Source: Diphasiastrum complanatum
Lineage: Eukaryota > Streptophyta > Lycopodiopsida > Lycopodiales > Lycopodiaceae
Reading direction: 5' to 3'
Length of the DNA stretch: 64,000 nt
Assembly: GCA_029204225.1 (NCBI GenBank)
Contig: CM055107.1
Span: forward strand, 11,727,068-11,791,067
Shown: piece after piece, positions 36,201 to 47,140 of the stretch
Position numbering within the stretch: the stretch's first letter is position 1
How the letters are laid out: every line of letters starts with the position of its first letter
Made by a program: the position numbers and the translations under genes
Notes under the pieces: model-generated
What the model was told of the DNA's origin: nothing
Databases searched by the model: none
The model's input: only the letters and a program-made list of their open reading frames with translations

Positions 36201-39200
36201 TGGCCAGGTACTCTCAACCTGCTAGACATGCAAATCTTCATGTGCACTGATTTGTAGAAAAGAGCTTATCATGAGAGTCAGAGTTTCCAGATTTCAGGTG
36301 TATGCCATTTGCAGCAGTCTTATGACTATACAGTCCTAAGGCTAGAAGTATGACCATGGTCGCCATTGTTGTTCTCCATTCATTTTAAAATATTTCATCA
36401 AAAGCAGTTCTTCATAGCTCTCTTTGTCCTTGTATCTGAGCCTTTTTGGATCTTTAGCCTATATCTTGTCTTTAGAAAAAAGTAGTTAAAGTGTATGCTA
36501 GTTTAACGGCCGCCTTTTATTTTTATTTAGTATTCAAAATTGGATAGCTGTGCCAAATTAAAAAAAGGTTTTTCTTTAGGAAGTCATATCTTGCTGAAAA
36601 TTATAGGCCCTCTAGGGGCTAGATACATACAGCAGCAAATTTCCTTTTAGTCTATAATTTAGAATATCTTAGAGACTCTAATATTTCTTGGAATATCAAT
36701 GTAAGGTGAATAGCACATCTTTTTCTGTGGATCTTTGCCTGAGATTGCTGAAAACTATTTTGGCAGAGGTTATCATTTTCTTCAGCATGAATTTGAGAAT
36801 TCAGATAATCTATTTTAACCATCTGATTTAAAGTGCGGCAGTTATTTTATGATAAAGGTTGAGGGGCTTAGCACCTCAACCTGCCCCCAGTGGGAAAACT
36901 GCACTTTGAAGTTTTTTGTACTGAAACATGATTGATTTGTTTAACTGTAGGATAACTATGAGGAGGTGAATCTCATAACCAAAGGAGGGAATTATGGCTG
37001 GCATATCTATGAAGGTACCAACCATTACGTTCCTCCATCGTCTACAAACCAGAGCAACATCACTGACTCCATCACGACTATACCACCTATACTACAATAC
37101 AGTCATGCATCAGTGAACCCCATCAAGAATTCAGCTGCTATTATAGGTGGTTATGTTTCACATTCACAGGAAGACGCATGCATATATGGAAGGTAGTATC
37201 CTCTCCTGTCCAAAGTTTGAAGTTACAATTTTTTGCCTGCACCAATCAGTGTATTCTAACAGATGAGAAATTCTGCTTGCACATTTTGCGATCATTCACC
37301 ATTAACTCCTTAAGAAAGTGTAGGGATTAAAGTATGCTGTGGGTATAAGAAAACCTCCGTAGTTCATCAGGGAGAGAATCTTTTATTCAAGATTTGTTTC
37401 CTTTGGGGGGGGATAACTTGCAAGATTTGTAGTTGAATCTATCAATTCATGGCTCATAGAAACCATTTGCTTCAAGGGCCCAGAAATGAGGCTTCACCTT
37501 GATGATTTCAATAACATAGCTTCACTTTACCTAGCTTCGATATTTGAAAAAGTGGAGTGATAAGATGCTGAATTCCAAGATGATGACTTTGTAATATGGC
37601 CTGTATTGTCCCAGGATGCTTATTTGCAGTAGATATTAGAATATGGCCTGTATTGTCCCAGGATGCTTATTTGCAGTAGATATTAGACAGTGAATATTTT
37701 GGAGATCATCAATGTTGACTTTTCTGAACATAGTTTCAGGCACTTGTCAGATAATTATATCCCAACCCCCCTATCTTGAGTTTCTGCACTCTTTCAGTAT
37801 TTTGAATGGCTCTTGTCCTCATTGACACCATCCTCAATGCATATGAAGTTTTGTTATGAGCAAAATATCACAATTAAGCAAAGATAAAGAGAGATAGCAA
37901 ACATTTTGATCAAGTATTGAAGACCAATGATGATCAAAGGGGGAATAGTGATCTTGACATTAGTATCTGAGTTGAATCTGCATAAGCTAAGTGCTCTAAA
38001 GCTTAGTGATTGTATTGAACTAGGAAGCTAGCCTCCATGTCATCAACCACTGACAACGTATAGATTCCTATTTCCACAATATTTTGCCCGTAGCTAGTGT
38101 TATGCGAAGAGCCTAGTCACAATAAGCTGTTCTACTTAAAATTGCTCCAATTTCAGGAAAAATGTACAAAGTCTAGTTCATACTGGAAGGATGCCAGGAC
38201 TGAATTTTGGTATGATCTTCTTAAAAAATATGGCATGTTACAGACACAAGAATAGTCACATGGATGTGAAGTGAAATGTGCTATGATGATATTGAGTAGA
38301 TGGTTTAAAGTTTCACTGTACATTGTATTCAACCTTTGACCCATGCACAAATGAAGAGTAGTCCCTAAAATCCCACAAAATCTGAAGACTTCTGACTGAT
38401 ATACGAGATCACCCAAAAAAGCATCATTAACTTGCACAGATCTCCAAACCATGTCACCATGTTTCCATATAGAAAAGTATTTATCTTTGATCTAGTTTAA
38501 AAACAAATAAGAAACACTTGAATCATTCTCAACAGCCTTGTCCTGCTAATATGCTTCTAGCCTTGCCAAAACATTTGCTCATAAGAGGCTTGTCAAATAA
38601 GTAATCCTTGGCCATGGACCTTGTTTCACTCTTTTCATGAAAAAGGTAGACAACTACACGTAACCTCAGATGAAACAGGTCACCACACGAATAATGTCTG
38701 AAACTCAACATAAGTAAGTTTAGACAATCAAAAGGCTCTGGAAAAAAGTAATATGAGCATGGTACACATAGTTAGCCATGTTTCTTATTTCTTTGACGAG
38801 ATTCTCTATTTGATCCTCCTATGCCACCTTTGAAGAGGATTCAACCACCAGACCTTCCAAGTCCTATTATCTACCTTCCTCTTAACGGGCTGATTCCATT
38901 ACCTCATTTTATCTAAATACTGAACATGAAATATGATATTTCTCTAACACCAATTTGGTCCCATTGTCGGGATCCTATTCATTTTGATGTCAATAGTTCT
39001 TCGCAATGGCATTAAACAATCAAGACAAGCTTCTTTCCGTTGGTGTCAAACAATTAAGCCAAGCTCCAAATGTCTACTTCAAGGGAACTCATCCTCCAAT
39101 TCTGAACTGCATGCCAAATAGAATGATGACATGTCTCAATCCCCCACCTTTTCAACAATCAGAAGAAATCATGACGTGGACTCAAGGGCCATGAAGGGGG

Positions 39201-42200
39201 TCTCAATTGTAATATAGTGTTGAAACTCGAGGATTGTCAAGGAAAGTCAAGATTTTGCAGTTTTAAAAAATACCTGAGAGAATCATTGCTGATTTTAAAA
39301 ATCGTAGAACATTTGAGATTCTAGGACTCAATAAATCTCGAGAAAATTAAAGATTAGATAAAAAACTGTAGATAGAGGTAACTATGCTGTAATTAATGGG
39401 ATAAATCTGATGAGGAGCAAATTGCTAAGGAAGAGTTGCAGGCCCTAGAATCATCAAAGGGGGAGGTAACTTGACGCCCTACACATGATTGAAGCCTCAA
39501 TCCCTGAGGATAAAGGTGCCCATAGAGCCATGGACCTCATCACATGGACTTCCAACTACAGCAAAAGCTGTAATCACTCACATCTTTGTGGTGGTGGACA
39601 AAATGGCAAAGTGCAGGCCACTTTACTCAACAAAAATTGCTTTGACAGCTTCTCTGGTTCGCAAATCAAATCCTTGAGAATGTTTGCAAATTACTCACTG
39701 CCTCGTCATAGGGATGTCAAGTTCATAAGTAAATCTTGGCAGGAATTTTCTTTACTAGGATTGAAGTTAAAACCAACCACAGCCAACCACTCATAAATAG
39801 GCGAATAGTCAGAAAGGACTAATAGGTTCTGGAAGAATACTTGAGACACTTGTGTTCTGACTGTCAATGATCTGATAAGCACTATCAATCATTCATCATA
39901 AGCAATCACCATCAGAAGGAGGAAGAACACACAATCACTATATGTCACACTAACTGAAAGAGTATACAATAAACCCTGAATATAGAGAGAGAGAGAAAAC
40001 TAGTAGTTGACTATAGACTAGCCTACAACTACTTATAGCTAGTTACAACTGTCAACAATAAATCATAATCAGTAACAAGTTTATCAGGTTTCTAACACTC
40101 TCCCTCAATGATAAAATTACATTCTTCTATTCCTAATAAAGTACGAAACTTTTCAAATTTACATCTACCTAATGACTTAGTAAAAATATTACCATTTGAT
40201 CTTCAGATTTACAAAAAACAAGATCAATGGCTCCATCAAGTATTTTCTCTGGAACAAAGTGATAATGTATTTCGATGTGCTTAGTTCGAGCATATAGAAC
40301 TGGATTTTTGGCAAGGTGAATGCAACTTCGGTTGTCGCAAGAAATAGTAGTCGCATCCACCTGTGGTTAACCTAAATCAACAAGCAATCTTCGTAGCCAT
40401 ATTGCTTCCTGTGTAGCATTCATGCTCAAGGCTCAAGAACCAAAACCTTTCATGAAGCAAAGGAGCACAAGGAGTGGCGTGCAGCTATGGAAACAGAAAT
40501 GGAGGCCATATAAAAATAGGACATGGAACTTGGTTGAGGTACTTGATGGTAAGACGCCTATCACTTGCAAATGGATTTATAAGATCAAATATGGAGCAGA
40601 TGGGCAACTCAACAAATACAAAGCACGGTTGGTTGCGAGAGGATTTGAGCAGCAGGAAGGTATTGATTTTGAGGAAACCTTCGCACCCGTAGCTAAGATG
40701 GTAACTATACGTTCTATCATTGCTATTTCTACTTTCTATGGTTGGAAGATCCAGCAAATGGACGTTAAATCTGCTTTTCTTAATGGAGTGCTGGATGAAG
40801 AGGTGTATTTAGTACAACCTCAAGAATTTGTTGAGCTAGGGAGAGAGCATCTTGTGTGTAAGCTCAACAAAGCTATCTATGGATTGAAGCAAGCACCACG
40901 GGCGTGGTACCAAAGGTTTCCGATTTCTGCTTGACCTTCTAAGCTCTCCCTGTTCGCTAGATTCGGGAGTATCTCCCTTCTTAGCCTCACCTGTAACTGA
41001 TAAGTACCACTTAGGTACTCTCTTGAACTTGCCTTTTTCAATTGGATCTTCCGCATCAAGATCCACTTCCTTCTTGACTTGTACTTTCGCTCCCTCATCA
41101 AAAGGTTCAGTGATTACTTCAGATTGTTCACCTTGACTCATCTCGTCAAATGTCCTAGAAATCACAAGCTTCTGTGCATTTGTATCATACATCCTATATG
41201 CCTTGGCCTTCTCATCATATCCCTCTTATTTCTTGCTTATGAAATAAATCCAAATGCATATGCTATAATCATCAATAAAGGTAATAAAGTAATAGCATCC
41301 ACTAAGAGATCTAGTTTGCATTGGTCCACATAGATCACTGTGGACAAGATCTAGGATGCCACTGGCTCTCCTTGCTCCACTTTTGGGAAACCTCTCTCTA
41401 TGTTGTTTTCCCAAAATGCAACCTCCACAGATTTTTCCTTCAAAAGAAATATTAGGCAATCCAATAACTAGTTTACCTCTTTTGAGAATCTGTAAACTTT
41501 GAGCACTAATATGACCAAATCGTTGATGCCAAAGATCACTTCGGCTATCAACAGTGCTTACCATAGCTTGAGTAAAAGATCTTGCATTCAATCTGTAGAG
41601 TCGATTCCCGTTGACTCTAGCTCCTATAGCAAACACTTTGTAGTGATTATTGATGTCCTTGACAAGACATTTGTCGCTATCAAACTCAACCTTGAGTTGC
41701 TGATCAGCCATTGTCCCAACTGATAGTAAATTTTTGGCAACCCAGGAACATATTGCACATTGCTTATTCGCTTTATCATTCCGCTGGCTAGCTTCACTGG
41801 TACCACTCCAAATCCTTTCACAGGTAGCAATTGGCCATCAGCTTGTCCAACTTCATCACCATTGTGGATTTCATTGAATTCCGAAAACCACTCCTTCCTC
41901 GAAGTCATGTGCTTGGATGCTCCACTGTCGATCTACCAGGTATCCTTTGCTTTGTCACTTGTCATTAGCGCCATAATGAACAAGTTTGAGCTTTCACCTG
42001 TATCATCTTCATATTGATCATCATCGTATTGATGTTGATCAACATAGTTGTCCTCATAATGATCATCATCAAATTGATGTTGATCAACATAATTGCCCGC
42101 TTGCCATTTGCCTGTTGAAATGATCCCCGGCTTGAGTTTCCTCCTCTCGATTGATACCTTCCACGGCCAAATCTTCCGCCTCGTCCTCTAACTGCAAGAG

Positions 42201-45200
42201 CATGATCATAGCCCCTGTTACGATGATTCAAGTTCTCTTGACGTTGCTCTTCCTGCAAAAGCAATCCACCTAGCTCTTCATAGGTTGGAAGATTCTCCCG
42301 TGTGGCAATGCTTGTCACAAACATTTGATGTGACTCACTCAAGCTGTTCAATGTCAATTGAACGATCTCACGATCCTGTACTCGCTCTCCAACTGCTGCT
42401 AATTGGTCACGAATCTCTTTGATCTTCAGTAGGTGATGTTGCACCATCATCCGTCTGTAATGTGTGCAGCTTCGTCTTCAAGAATAGCACTCGAGATGTG
42501 TTTGTGGTCTCAAACAATGCCTTCAATGTATCTCATGCCTCTTTTGGTCCTTCCGAATCCGAAATGTAGGGAATTATAGCATCTCTAACTGACAAGTTGA
42601 TGACATTCTGTGCTTTCCATTTCCTCCTATCAAATGCCCGCTGATCTTCTTCAATCACTGGTCGTGTTTCTTCACTTGTCACGATCTCCCATAGCTCCTT
42701 TTCCATCAGAATGTTCTTCAGTTTGAATTTCCAAACTGCATAGTTGTCGGCTCCTTCCAATTTGCTTAGACTCATTGAAGACACTCTCGCTTAGAGTTGC
42801 CATAACAGCACTTAGATGAGTCCGGATCACAAAAATGACTGCAAAAATGGAAAATTTGCTGCGAAATTGACAAATGACATCTTCGACCACTTTCCAATTC
42901 GAGCTATGGATTGAAAGTTATGCCAAATTGAAGATTTTGGCCTTAAAATGGCTCACAACTGCCCTTAACCTGAAAAATGGCAATTATTGCCAAACTGCCA
43001 TTTTTGAAAATTTCCTCCGTCGTGCATAGATCTCCGATTTCAGAGATTTTTATATCAGCACGTAGCCCTTTGTACCAGCATAGCTCCTGTCTAATCAAAT
43101 CCCAAAAACAGTCTCTCCAGCCAGGTCAAAACATCACTTTGTTTTCTGCTTATCTGCAAAAAACCACGGTGGACAGAGCCCTTAAGAAGAATGGGCAGTC
43201 CTCAGCTTAAGGTCACAAGAGTTGGGACCCTTCAAGATGAAACTTTTTAATGAAAAGTTCATATTTATGCCCTTCAGTCCTTTGGTAACTGAACTTCAAA
43301 CGCTTCAAATTTTTAAAAATTGAAGTTTAAGGGCCCAACGAATGGTAGCCGTCGATCTGTATCCATGATCAAGAGGTCTCCACTGTCGATCTCAGCAAGA
43401 TTGTAAACGGACGATCTGGACCATTTCTGTGCGCCGAAGGAGACTCGTGAAGACGCTATGCACCCTTTTAGGCTATGTAGCAGGTCTGAATTGGCACGCA
43501 AACCTGCCCGCGACCTCCTCCTCCTCCTTGCTTTCTTTGTTTGCTTCCAAGCTATGGCTGCCGCCCCAAAAATCGATCCAGCTCTTTACTGGCTCCACGG
43601 CTGGTCGCGGCCCTCTGGCATCCTCATCGCAGTACCAGGGCGCCCATCTGCAGCCACTGACAGCATCAAATATGCATGCCTACAGAGAAAGATCCAGGGT
43701 TTTTCACCTCAAAACCCTAGCAGCTATGAAGAATGGAGTTTCTTGGGCATTTGACAATCTCTATATGAGATTTTTCTTGCAGATCTCCACCGCACTGAGG
43801 TCGCCCTCCTGTAACCTGCATACAGTGATTTGCCTCACTTCAAATGATCTGAAAATGATGCAAGTAGTGTTGTTACTACCTCACACTCTCTCACTACAGC
43901 TTAAGCTGCAAAATGCTCAAATGTTCACCAAACTGATCCCAATCAGTTGACAATGGTTTCCCCACTGTATTTGCCTCCTTATCCTCTGAATAAACTCTTC
44001 AAAGAGTGTTCAAGCGCTTCCTACCATGTTTCAATGCCTACAATCTGCTCAAGAGACTGTTCTCATCAACACTATAAGTTTTCTTGCATTCACCTCTTGT
44101 GAAGGACTATCTCACCTCAGTACGGAACCAGTGACAAGCCGAACCCAGTAGTCAAGCACTCAGGATCAGAGGAGCTCTGATACCATGTCAATGATCTGAT
44201 AAGCACTACAAATCATTCATCATAAGCAATCACCATTAGAAGGAGGAAGAACACACAATCACCATATGTCACACTAACTGAAAGAGAGTACAATAAACCC
44301 TGAATATATAGAGAGAAAAAACTAGTAGTTGACTATAGACTAGCCTACAGCTACTTACAGCTGGTAACAACTGTCAACAGTAAATCATAACCAGTAACAA
44401 GTTTATCATTGGTTTCTAACACTGACATGAAGAAGACTTGGGGTAAATGGTTACGTCTAGCTGGATCATTAAAAAATACAAGAAGATATTTATCTATGGG
44501 TATGAGTCCTTATGAAGTATTGTTTGGCTATAGGTCAGACTATCCATACCTGCACTAGGAAATTGAAATCTCAAGCATCAAAACATAATGATAGAATGTA
44601 GGGAGTCCTACATTGGCCAACGAAAGCTTCGTGCAGAGATGTTACAAAATGGTGATGAGAGGAGAATCAAAATTGAACTTCGTCTACCCAAAATTGCACA
44701 AGCAGTGCTGGAAATTGCTATAGAAGCTGTGTCACAAGGACAGTTTGCAAAAACTGTCCTACAGGTTTTATGGACCATCTTGGTTTCTATGATGGGTGAG
44801 CAATTTAACTTATGAATCCTATCTGTCATCACCCAGCCGGATTCATAATGTGTTGCATGTGAGAAGCATGGGGGATCAAATGTCCCAGTTACACCAAGCC
44901 CATCATCAATCAATGTGGATGGTTCAATCGAGTATACAGCAAAAAGGATTATTAGACTGGGAGGCCTCATGGGAACCAGCCTCAGTGTTGATTCAACCTT
45001 TGCCACAGATAAGCAAATTCCAGGGCATAATTCTTCCCTAAATGAGACCTATGATATAGTGAATTTGGGACAGCTCTAAATTGGAAACCTGAATGAGCGT
45101 GGCATATTTAAAAGCATGAGCTGCCCTAGAATTGTTATGTAGAAGAGGCAATCAGAGCACCAGGCCAGCAACAGAACTATATTGCGAATTAACACTTTTG

Positions 45201-46053
45201 TAAGGCTAATACTTCAAATTTTTGAAAATAAACTTGTTGTGAACTCTTTTAAATTCTCTCACTATGTTGCAGTCCAAGGACATCTTCTACTCATGGTCAC
45301 TACTTCTTTATCCAACCTTTTAGTCTGAGCTAACGATAAACTGGTGTTACATTAGTTTTCTCTTTTTTCCTTTGGGTAAAAAACCATAAATTTTCTTTTC
45401 TAATTCACTTGCAATTATCTATTGAAGATAAGTAAGCATGCAAGTTTATTCTTTTACAAGTTTTTCTATGCATAATCTTTGTCATGTTGCTGTAGTATGA
45501 CTTCTCATTCCTTCGCCAGGGAAGTTTCTTCCTTTACAAGTTTTTCTATGCACAGACTTTTTCAGATTGCTATAGTATGGCTTCTCATTCCCTTGTCATT
45601 ACCTTTGAAAGATGAAAAAGCAAGCAAGTTCCTATTCATAATTGTGTTTTCTCTCCCAGGTATTTGTATGCTGACTTGTTTGGAGCAGCAATGTGGGCTG
45701 GGGTTGAACTACCTGCTGGCAGTGGGAATTATACAACTGCAAGAATTAACTCCACATGCTCTCCTAGCTCTCCTCTTTCTTGTGATTTTGTTGCAAATAG
45801 TACACTCCCCAACTTTGCGCTCATTCAGTCATGGGGCCAAGATAACCAGAATAATGTGTTCATATTGTCAAGGAATGGTGTGTTTCAGATGGTCAGCCCC
45901 AGCAAGTGCAAGTTTGTTTGCAACAAAAAGATAAGCTCAACCCCCGGAGCTCCCCCTCCTGCTTCCAGAGGGAAATCCATTGTACCAGAAGCAACCCATC
46001 TCCTGCTTGCTTGGCTAACCTGGACATTGCTAAAGACTGGAATGGAGCTCTAG
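33249..46053 (+). CDS. HIPL: HIPL-type (HHIP-like) glucose/sorbosone dehydrogenase-family protein
   Basis: Seven exons join in frame into 690 residues: 33249-33327, 33445-33611, 33889-34683, 34804-35020, 36029-36207, 36951-37192 and 45660-46053 (stop TAG). All introns are GT-AG. The ATG opens a signal peptide (MGILFLSSLLVMLLHSVEG). Residues about 20-200 are Cys-rich (FCSDPAYSSYGCC, CSNLWQTCKD), resembling the folate-receptor-like region of HIP-like proteins. From about 203 the dehydrogenase domain follows: GICLDKVSSGSYIGMVPHPD, GLLGLAFHPNFLQNGRFF, HHAGQIIFGP (about 369), SQNKKSLLGKILRLDID, ALGLRNPWRCSFD (about 455) and KGGNYGWHIYEG. The C-terminus ends in a hydrophobic segment (THLLLAWLTWTLLKTG), compatible with GPI anchoring as in Arabidopsis HIPL1/2. 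Length and domain order match those proteins. The substrate is unknown for the family. No exon carries a stop or frameshift, so the gene is probably active. HIPL1 and HIPL2 cannot be told apart here. Confidence 0.93.
35108..35228 (+). repeat. Short tandem repeat in HIPL intron 4
   Basis: Three imperfect copies of a roughly 38-bp unit (GAATTGAGCATATGTATGAT-like followed by CTAGTGTG) lie just inside the fourth intron. Confidence 0.7.
37593..37686 (+). repeat. Perfect 47-bp tandem duplication
   Basis: Two identical adjacent copies, 37593-37639 and 37640-37686, inside intron 6. Perfect identity implies a recent event. Confidence 0.95.
37700..39500. other. Intron 6 sequence, no gene
   Basis: No coding signature was recognised. 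Some of it may be eroded upstream pol sequence of the Gypsy remnant that starts near 39510. Confidence 0.5.
39510..39861 (+). pseudogene. Gypsy chromovirus integrase, N-terminal piece
   Basis: Plus-strand frames read HGLPTTAKAVITHIFVVVDK with MAKCRPLY after it, then HRDVKFISKSWQEFSLLGLK, LKPTTANHS and VLEEYLRHLCS, with frameshifts. This is the core of a Ty3/Gypsy integrase, from the region just before the FVVVDRFSK-type motif to the ILEEYLRHF-type motif. The similarity breaks at 39861, where the Copia element inserted, and resumes at 44427. It was already decayed or has decayed since. Confidence 0.85.
39862..40097 (-). repeat. Element D 3' LTR
   Basis: 236 bp. On the minus strand it begins TGTTAGAAACC and ends GATCATTGACA. 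Confidence 0.93.
40165..40412 (-). pseudogene. Element D RNase H fragment
   Basis: The minus strand reads ATQEAIWLRRLLVDLG, then DATTISCDNRSCIHLAKNPV, then ARTKHIEIHYHFVPEKI and the DLVFCKSEDQ block. This is the C-terminal half of a Copia RNase H domain. The N-terminal half is missing at the junction with the inverted RT segment near 40414. Confidence 0.88.
40418..40916 (+). pseudogene. Element D RT segment, inverted relative to its element
   Basis: A plus-strand Copia RT piece inside a minus-strand element. It reads EPKTFHEAKEHKEWRAAMET, a stop within EAI*KNRTWNLVE, then CKWIYKIKYGADGQLNKYKA, RLVARGFEQQEGIDFEETFA, QMDVKSAFLNG and GLKQAPRAWYQRF. It covers the RT fingers and the first palm motif but stops before the YVDD box. 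The reading frame from about 40515 is open and well conserved. The right junction near 40916 abuts the end of the minus-strand RRSSRNRKP linker that normally precedes RT. Confidence 0.92.
40917..41711 (-). pseudogene. Element D pre-integrase, truncated integrase and RT linker
   Basis: On the minus strand, the frame at 41711-41226 has the pre-integrase region (DLWHQRFGHISAQSLQIL, CGGCILGKQHRERFP) and the first part of integrase (LVHSDLCGPMQTRS, YFITFIDDYS). It then stops at KK. The next frame (41192 onward) reads directly into the acidic linker ending GELRRSSRNRKP. The integrase segment with the second and third catalytic residues, and the GYSSxxKGYR-type region, are missing, so an internal deletion lies near 41200. 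Confidence 0.88.
41712..41965 (-). pseudogene. Element D protease
   Basis: Minus-strand IDSGASKHMTSRKEWF contains the aspartic protease D-S-G-A motif, preceded by an in-frame TAG (41935-41933) where the family has Trp. Downstream, VKLASGMIKRISNVQYVPG matches the region before pre-integrase. The single stop would block Gag-Pol read-through. Confidence 0.85.
41966..42830 (-). pseudogene. Element D gag
   Basis: Two minus-strand frames make up gag. The 5' part is SMSLSKLEGADNYAVWKFKL with KNILMEKELWEIVTSEETRP, ending after SEGPKEA at a stop. The second frame is 42450-41965 with IKEIRDQLAAVGERVQDREI, LPTYEELGGLLLQEEQRQEN and a Gly/Arg-rich RGRGGRFGRGRYQSRGG segment. A zinc knuckle is not evident: a stretch of ATGATCATCA-type repeats (42010-42100) encodes Met/Ile/Asn runs where it should be. 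Confidence 0.88.
42831..44185 (-). mobile_element. Element D leader and primer-binding site
   Basis: About 1.35 kb of untranslated leader separates gag from the primer site (44174-44185, TGGTATCAGAGC on the minus strand), which abuts the LTR. The leader is related to those at 1685-2993 and 3490-4769, although the LTRs of those elements are different. Plus-strand open frames here are shadows. Confidence 0.8.
44186..44421 (-). repeat. Element D 5' LTR
   Basis: 236 bp, matching 39862-40097. The primer site adjoins its left end. Confidence 0.93.
44427..45045 (+). pseudogene. Gypsy chromovirus integrase, C-terminal piece
   Basis: This continues the integrase broken at 39861: MKKTWGKWLRLAGSLKNTR and MGMSPYEVLFGYRSDYP (the SPYEVLYG-type motif). 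Further on is a GPF/Y-like block with YRFYGPSWFL, NLTYESYLSSPSRIHNVLHV, and near the end DWEASWEPASVLI, resembling the chromodomain-like tail of chromoviruses. Several stops and frame changes are present. The last part lies about 0.6 kb before HIPL exon 7. Confidence 0.82.
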
Positions 46054-46805
46054 ATTTTTGGGTTATGCCAAATTGATTGGGGGAAATTGACAAGTTCTGT
46101 AACATTATGTTTAGATTTAGAACATGGAATTGGAAATGCAAAATTTCTGTAACAGTATATGCTGAGCTTGGTGGGTGTTTGGCTCACTTAAATCATGCAA
46201 ATATGAAGCTGCTCTGTCCTTCACAGCATCATGCTCATGTCTAACCTGCTATGCAGCTGGAACCCAGTATTTGGTAATAACTTCACTCGTCTTCTTTGTT
46301 TGCAAAATTTTCAGCAGTGCTAGAAGTCCAGACATATATATTTCTGTTGTAGTTAGCCCTAGTCTTGATGATTTGGTTGGTTGGACTTGGTAGTAAGCAA
46401 AGCTTCTTCTGAGAAAGTCGTGATGAGACATGAATCGATTCAAATTGCAATTTCACTTAAACCAATTTGAATTGACTAGTGATAGTGAGATTAATTACAA
46501 AATCAACCAACAAAGTTGGAAATTGTCGTTTGGGTTCTTCACTGAACTTTGCCCAGAATATTTGCAGCAGAAACAACTAAAAAACCCCTTGACTACTCAC
46601 AAAGGATAACGAGAAATTAAAGGCTTTTTGCACATTTTGCTTCATGTTCTTGTAAAGCTTTTAACTTTGTGAAAAATCGGCATCCTTCAGGATATCATGG
46701 CAAGTCTTCTCATTGAGCCAAGTAGCAACAAGACAAGAGGATGAGCCATTATATTCCTTCAATTTGTAAACAAACACATAATACTAAGTGTAATATGTTG
46801 TGTAA

Positions 46806-46990
46806 ATTGATCATGCCATAGGACACAATCCTGGTGTACAGCTTAAATATGTGGGACATCTATGGTCCTTGACTTCATGCCACTTGGCACAAGCCTAGTA
46901 TAAAGGCTTTGAAAATGTTGGGCCCAAACACCTCTAGTCCATGACTACATGCCACATGGCAAAAGCTTGGCCTAGAGCTTGAATATGTGG
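46806..46990 (+). repeat. Imperfect tandem repeat, about 70-90 bp unit
   Basis: At least two diverged units share AGCTTAAATATGTGGG-like, CATGCCACTTGGCACAAGCC-like and TCCTTGACTTCATGCCAC-like blocks. Confidence 0.75.
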
Positions 46991-47029
46991 GCCCCATAAA
47001 GGGCTACTTATTTTCAAGATTCCGGTCAA

Positions 47030-47140
47030 TGATTACATCCATGAAAGCCATGTATTTTTTATACTCCATCCATGAGGTCTCATATATTCAAATTCCATCC
47101 ATGAGAGCTTTGTATTTTCAAGATTCCTTCTATGAGGACT
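47030..47140 (+). repeat. Imperfect tandem repeat, about 38-bp unit
   Basis: Three copies of a CCATCCATGAGAGCTTTGTA-like unit ending in TTTCAAGATTCC. Confidence 0.7.

Larger units (their letters stand above)
39862..44421 (-). mobile_element. Copia element D with perfect TSD, internally rearranged
   Basis: A 4,560-bp minus-strand element with two 236-bp LTRs (39862-40097 and 44186-44421) flanked by identical 5-mers CTGAC (39857-39861 and 44422-44426). The primer site is at 44174-44185 and the polypurine tract at 40098-40108. From right to left it contains a leader, gag, protease, a partial integrase, the pre-RT linker, an RT piece in the opposite orientation, and RNase H. The LTRs differ at roughly 15 positions by eye. 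It is nested in a Gypsy integrase within HIPL intron 6. Confidence 0.95.
37193..45659 (+). other. HIPL intron 6, 8.5 kb, transposon-loaded
   Basis: The donor is AG|GTAGTATCC after GGA at 37192 and the acceptor is CTCTCCCAG at 45659. The split Arg codon (AG plus G) joins CIYGR to YLYADLFG, exactly where the family sequence is continuous. The other five introns are 117, 277, 120, 1,008 and 743 bp. The excess length comes from a Gypsy remnant (39510-45045) carrying a Copia insertion (39862-44421). Accurate splicing over this distance is inferred from the intact exon frame. Confidence 0.88.
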
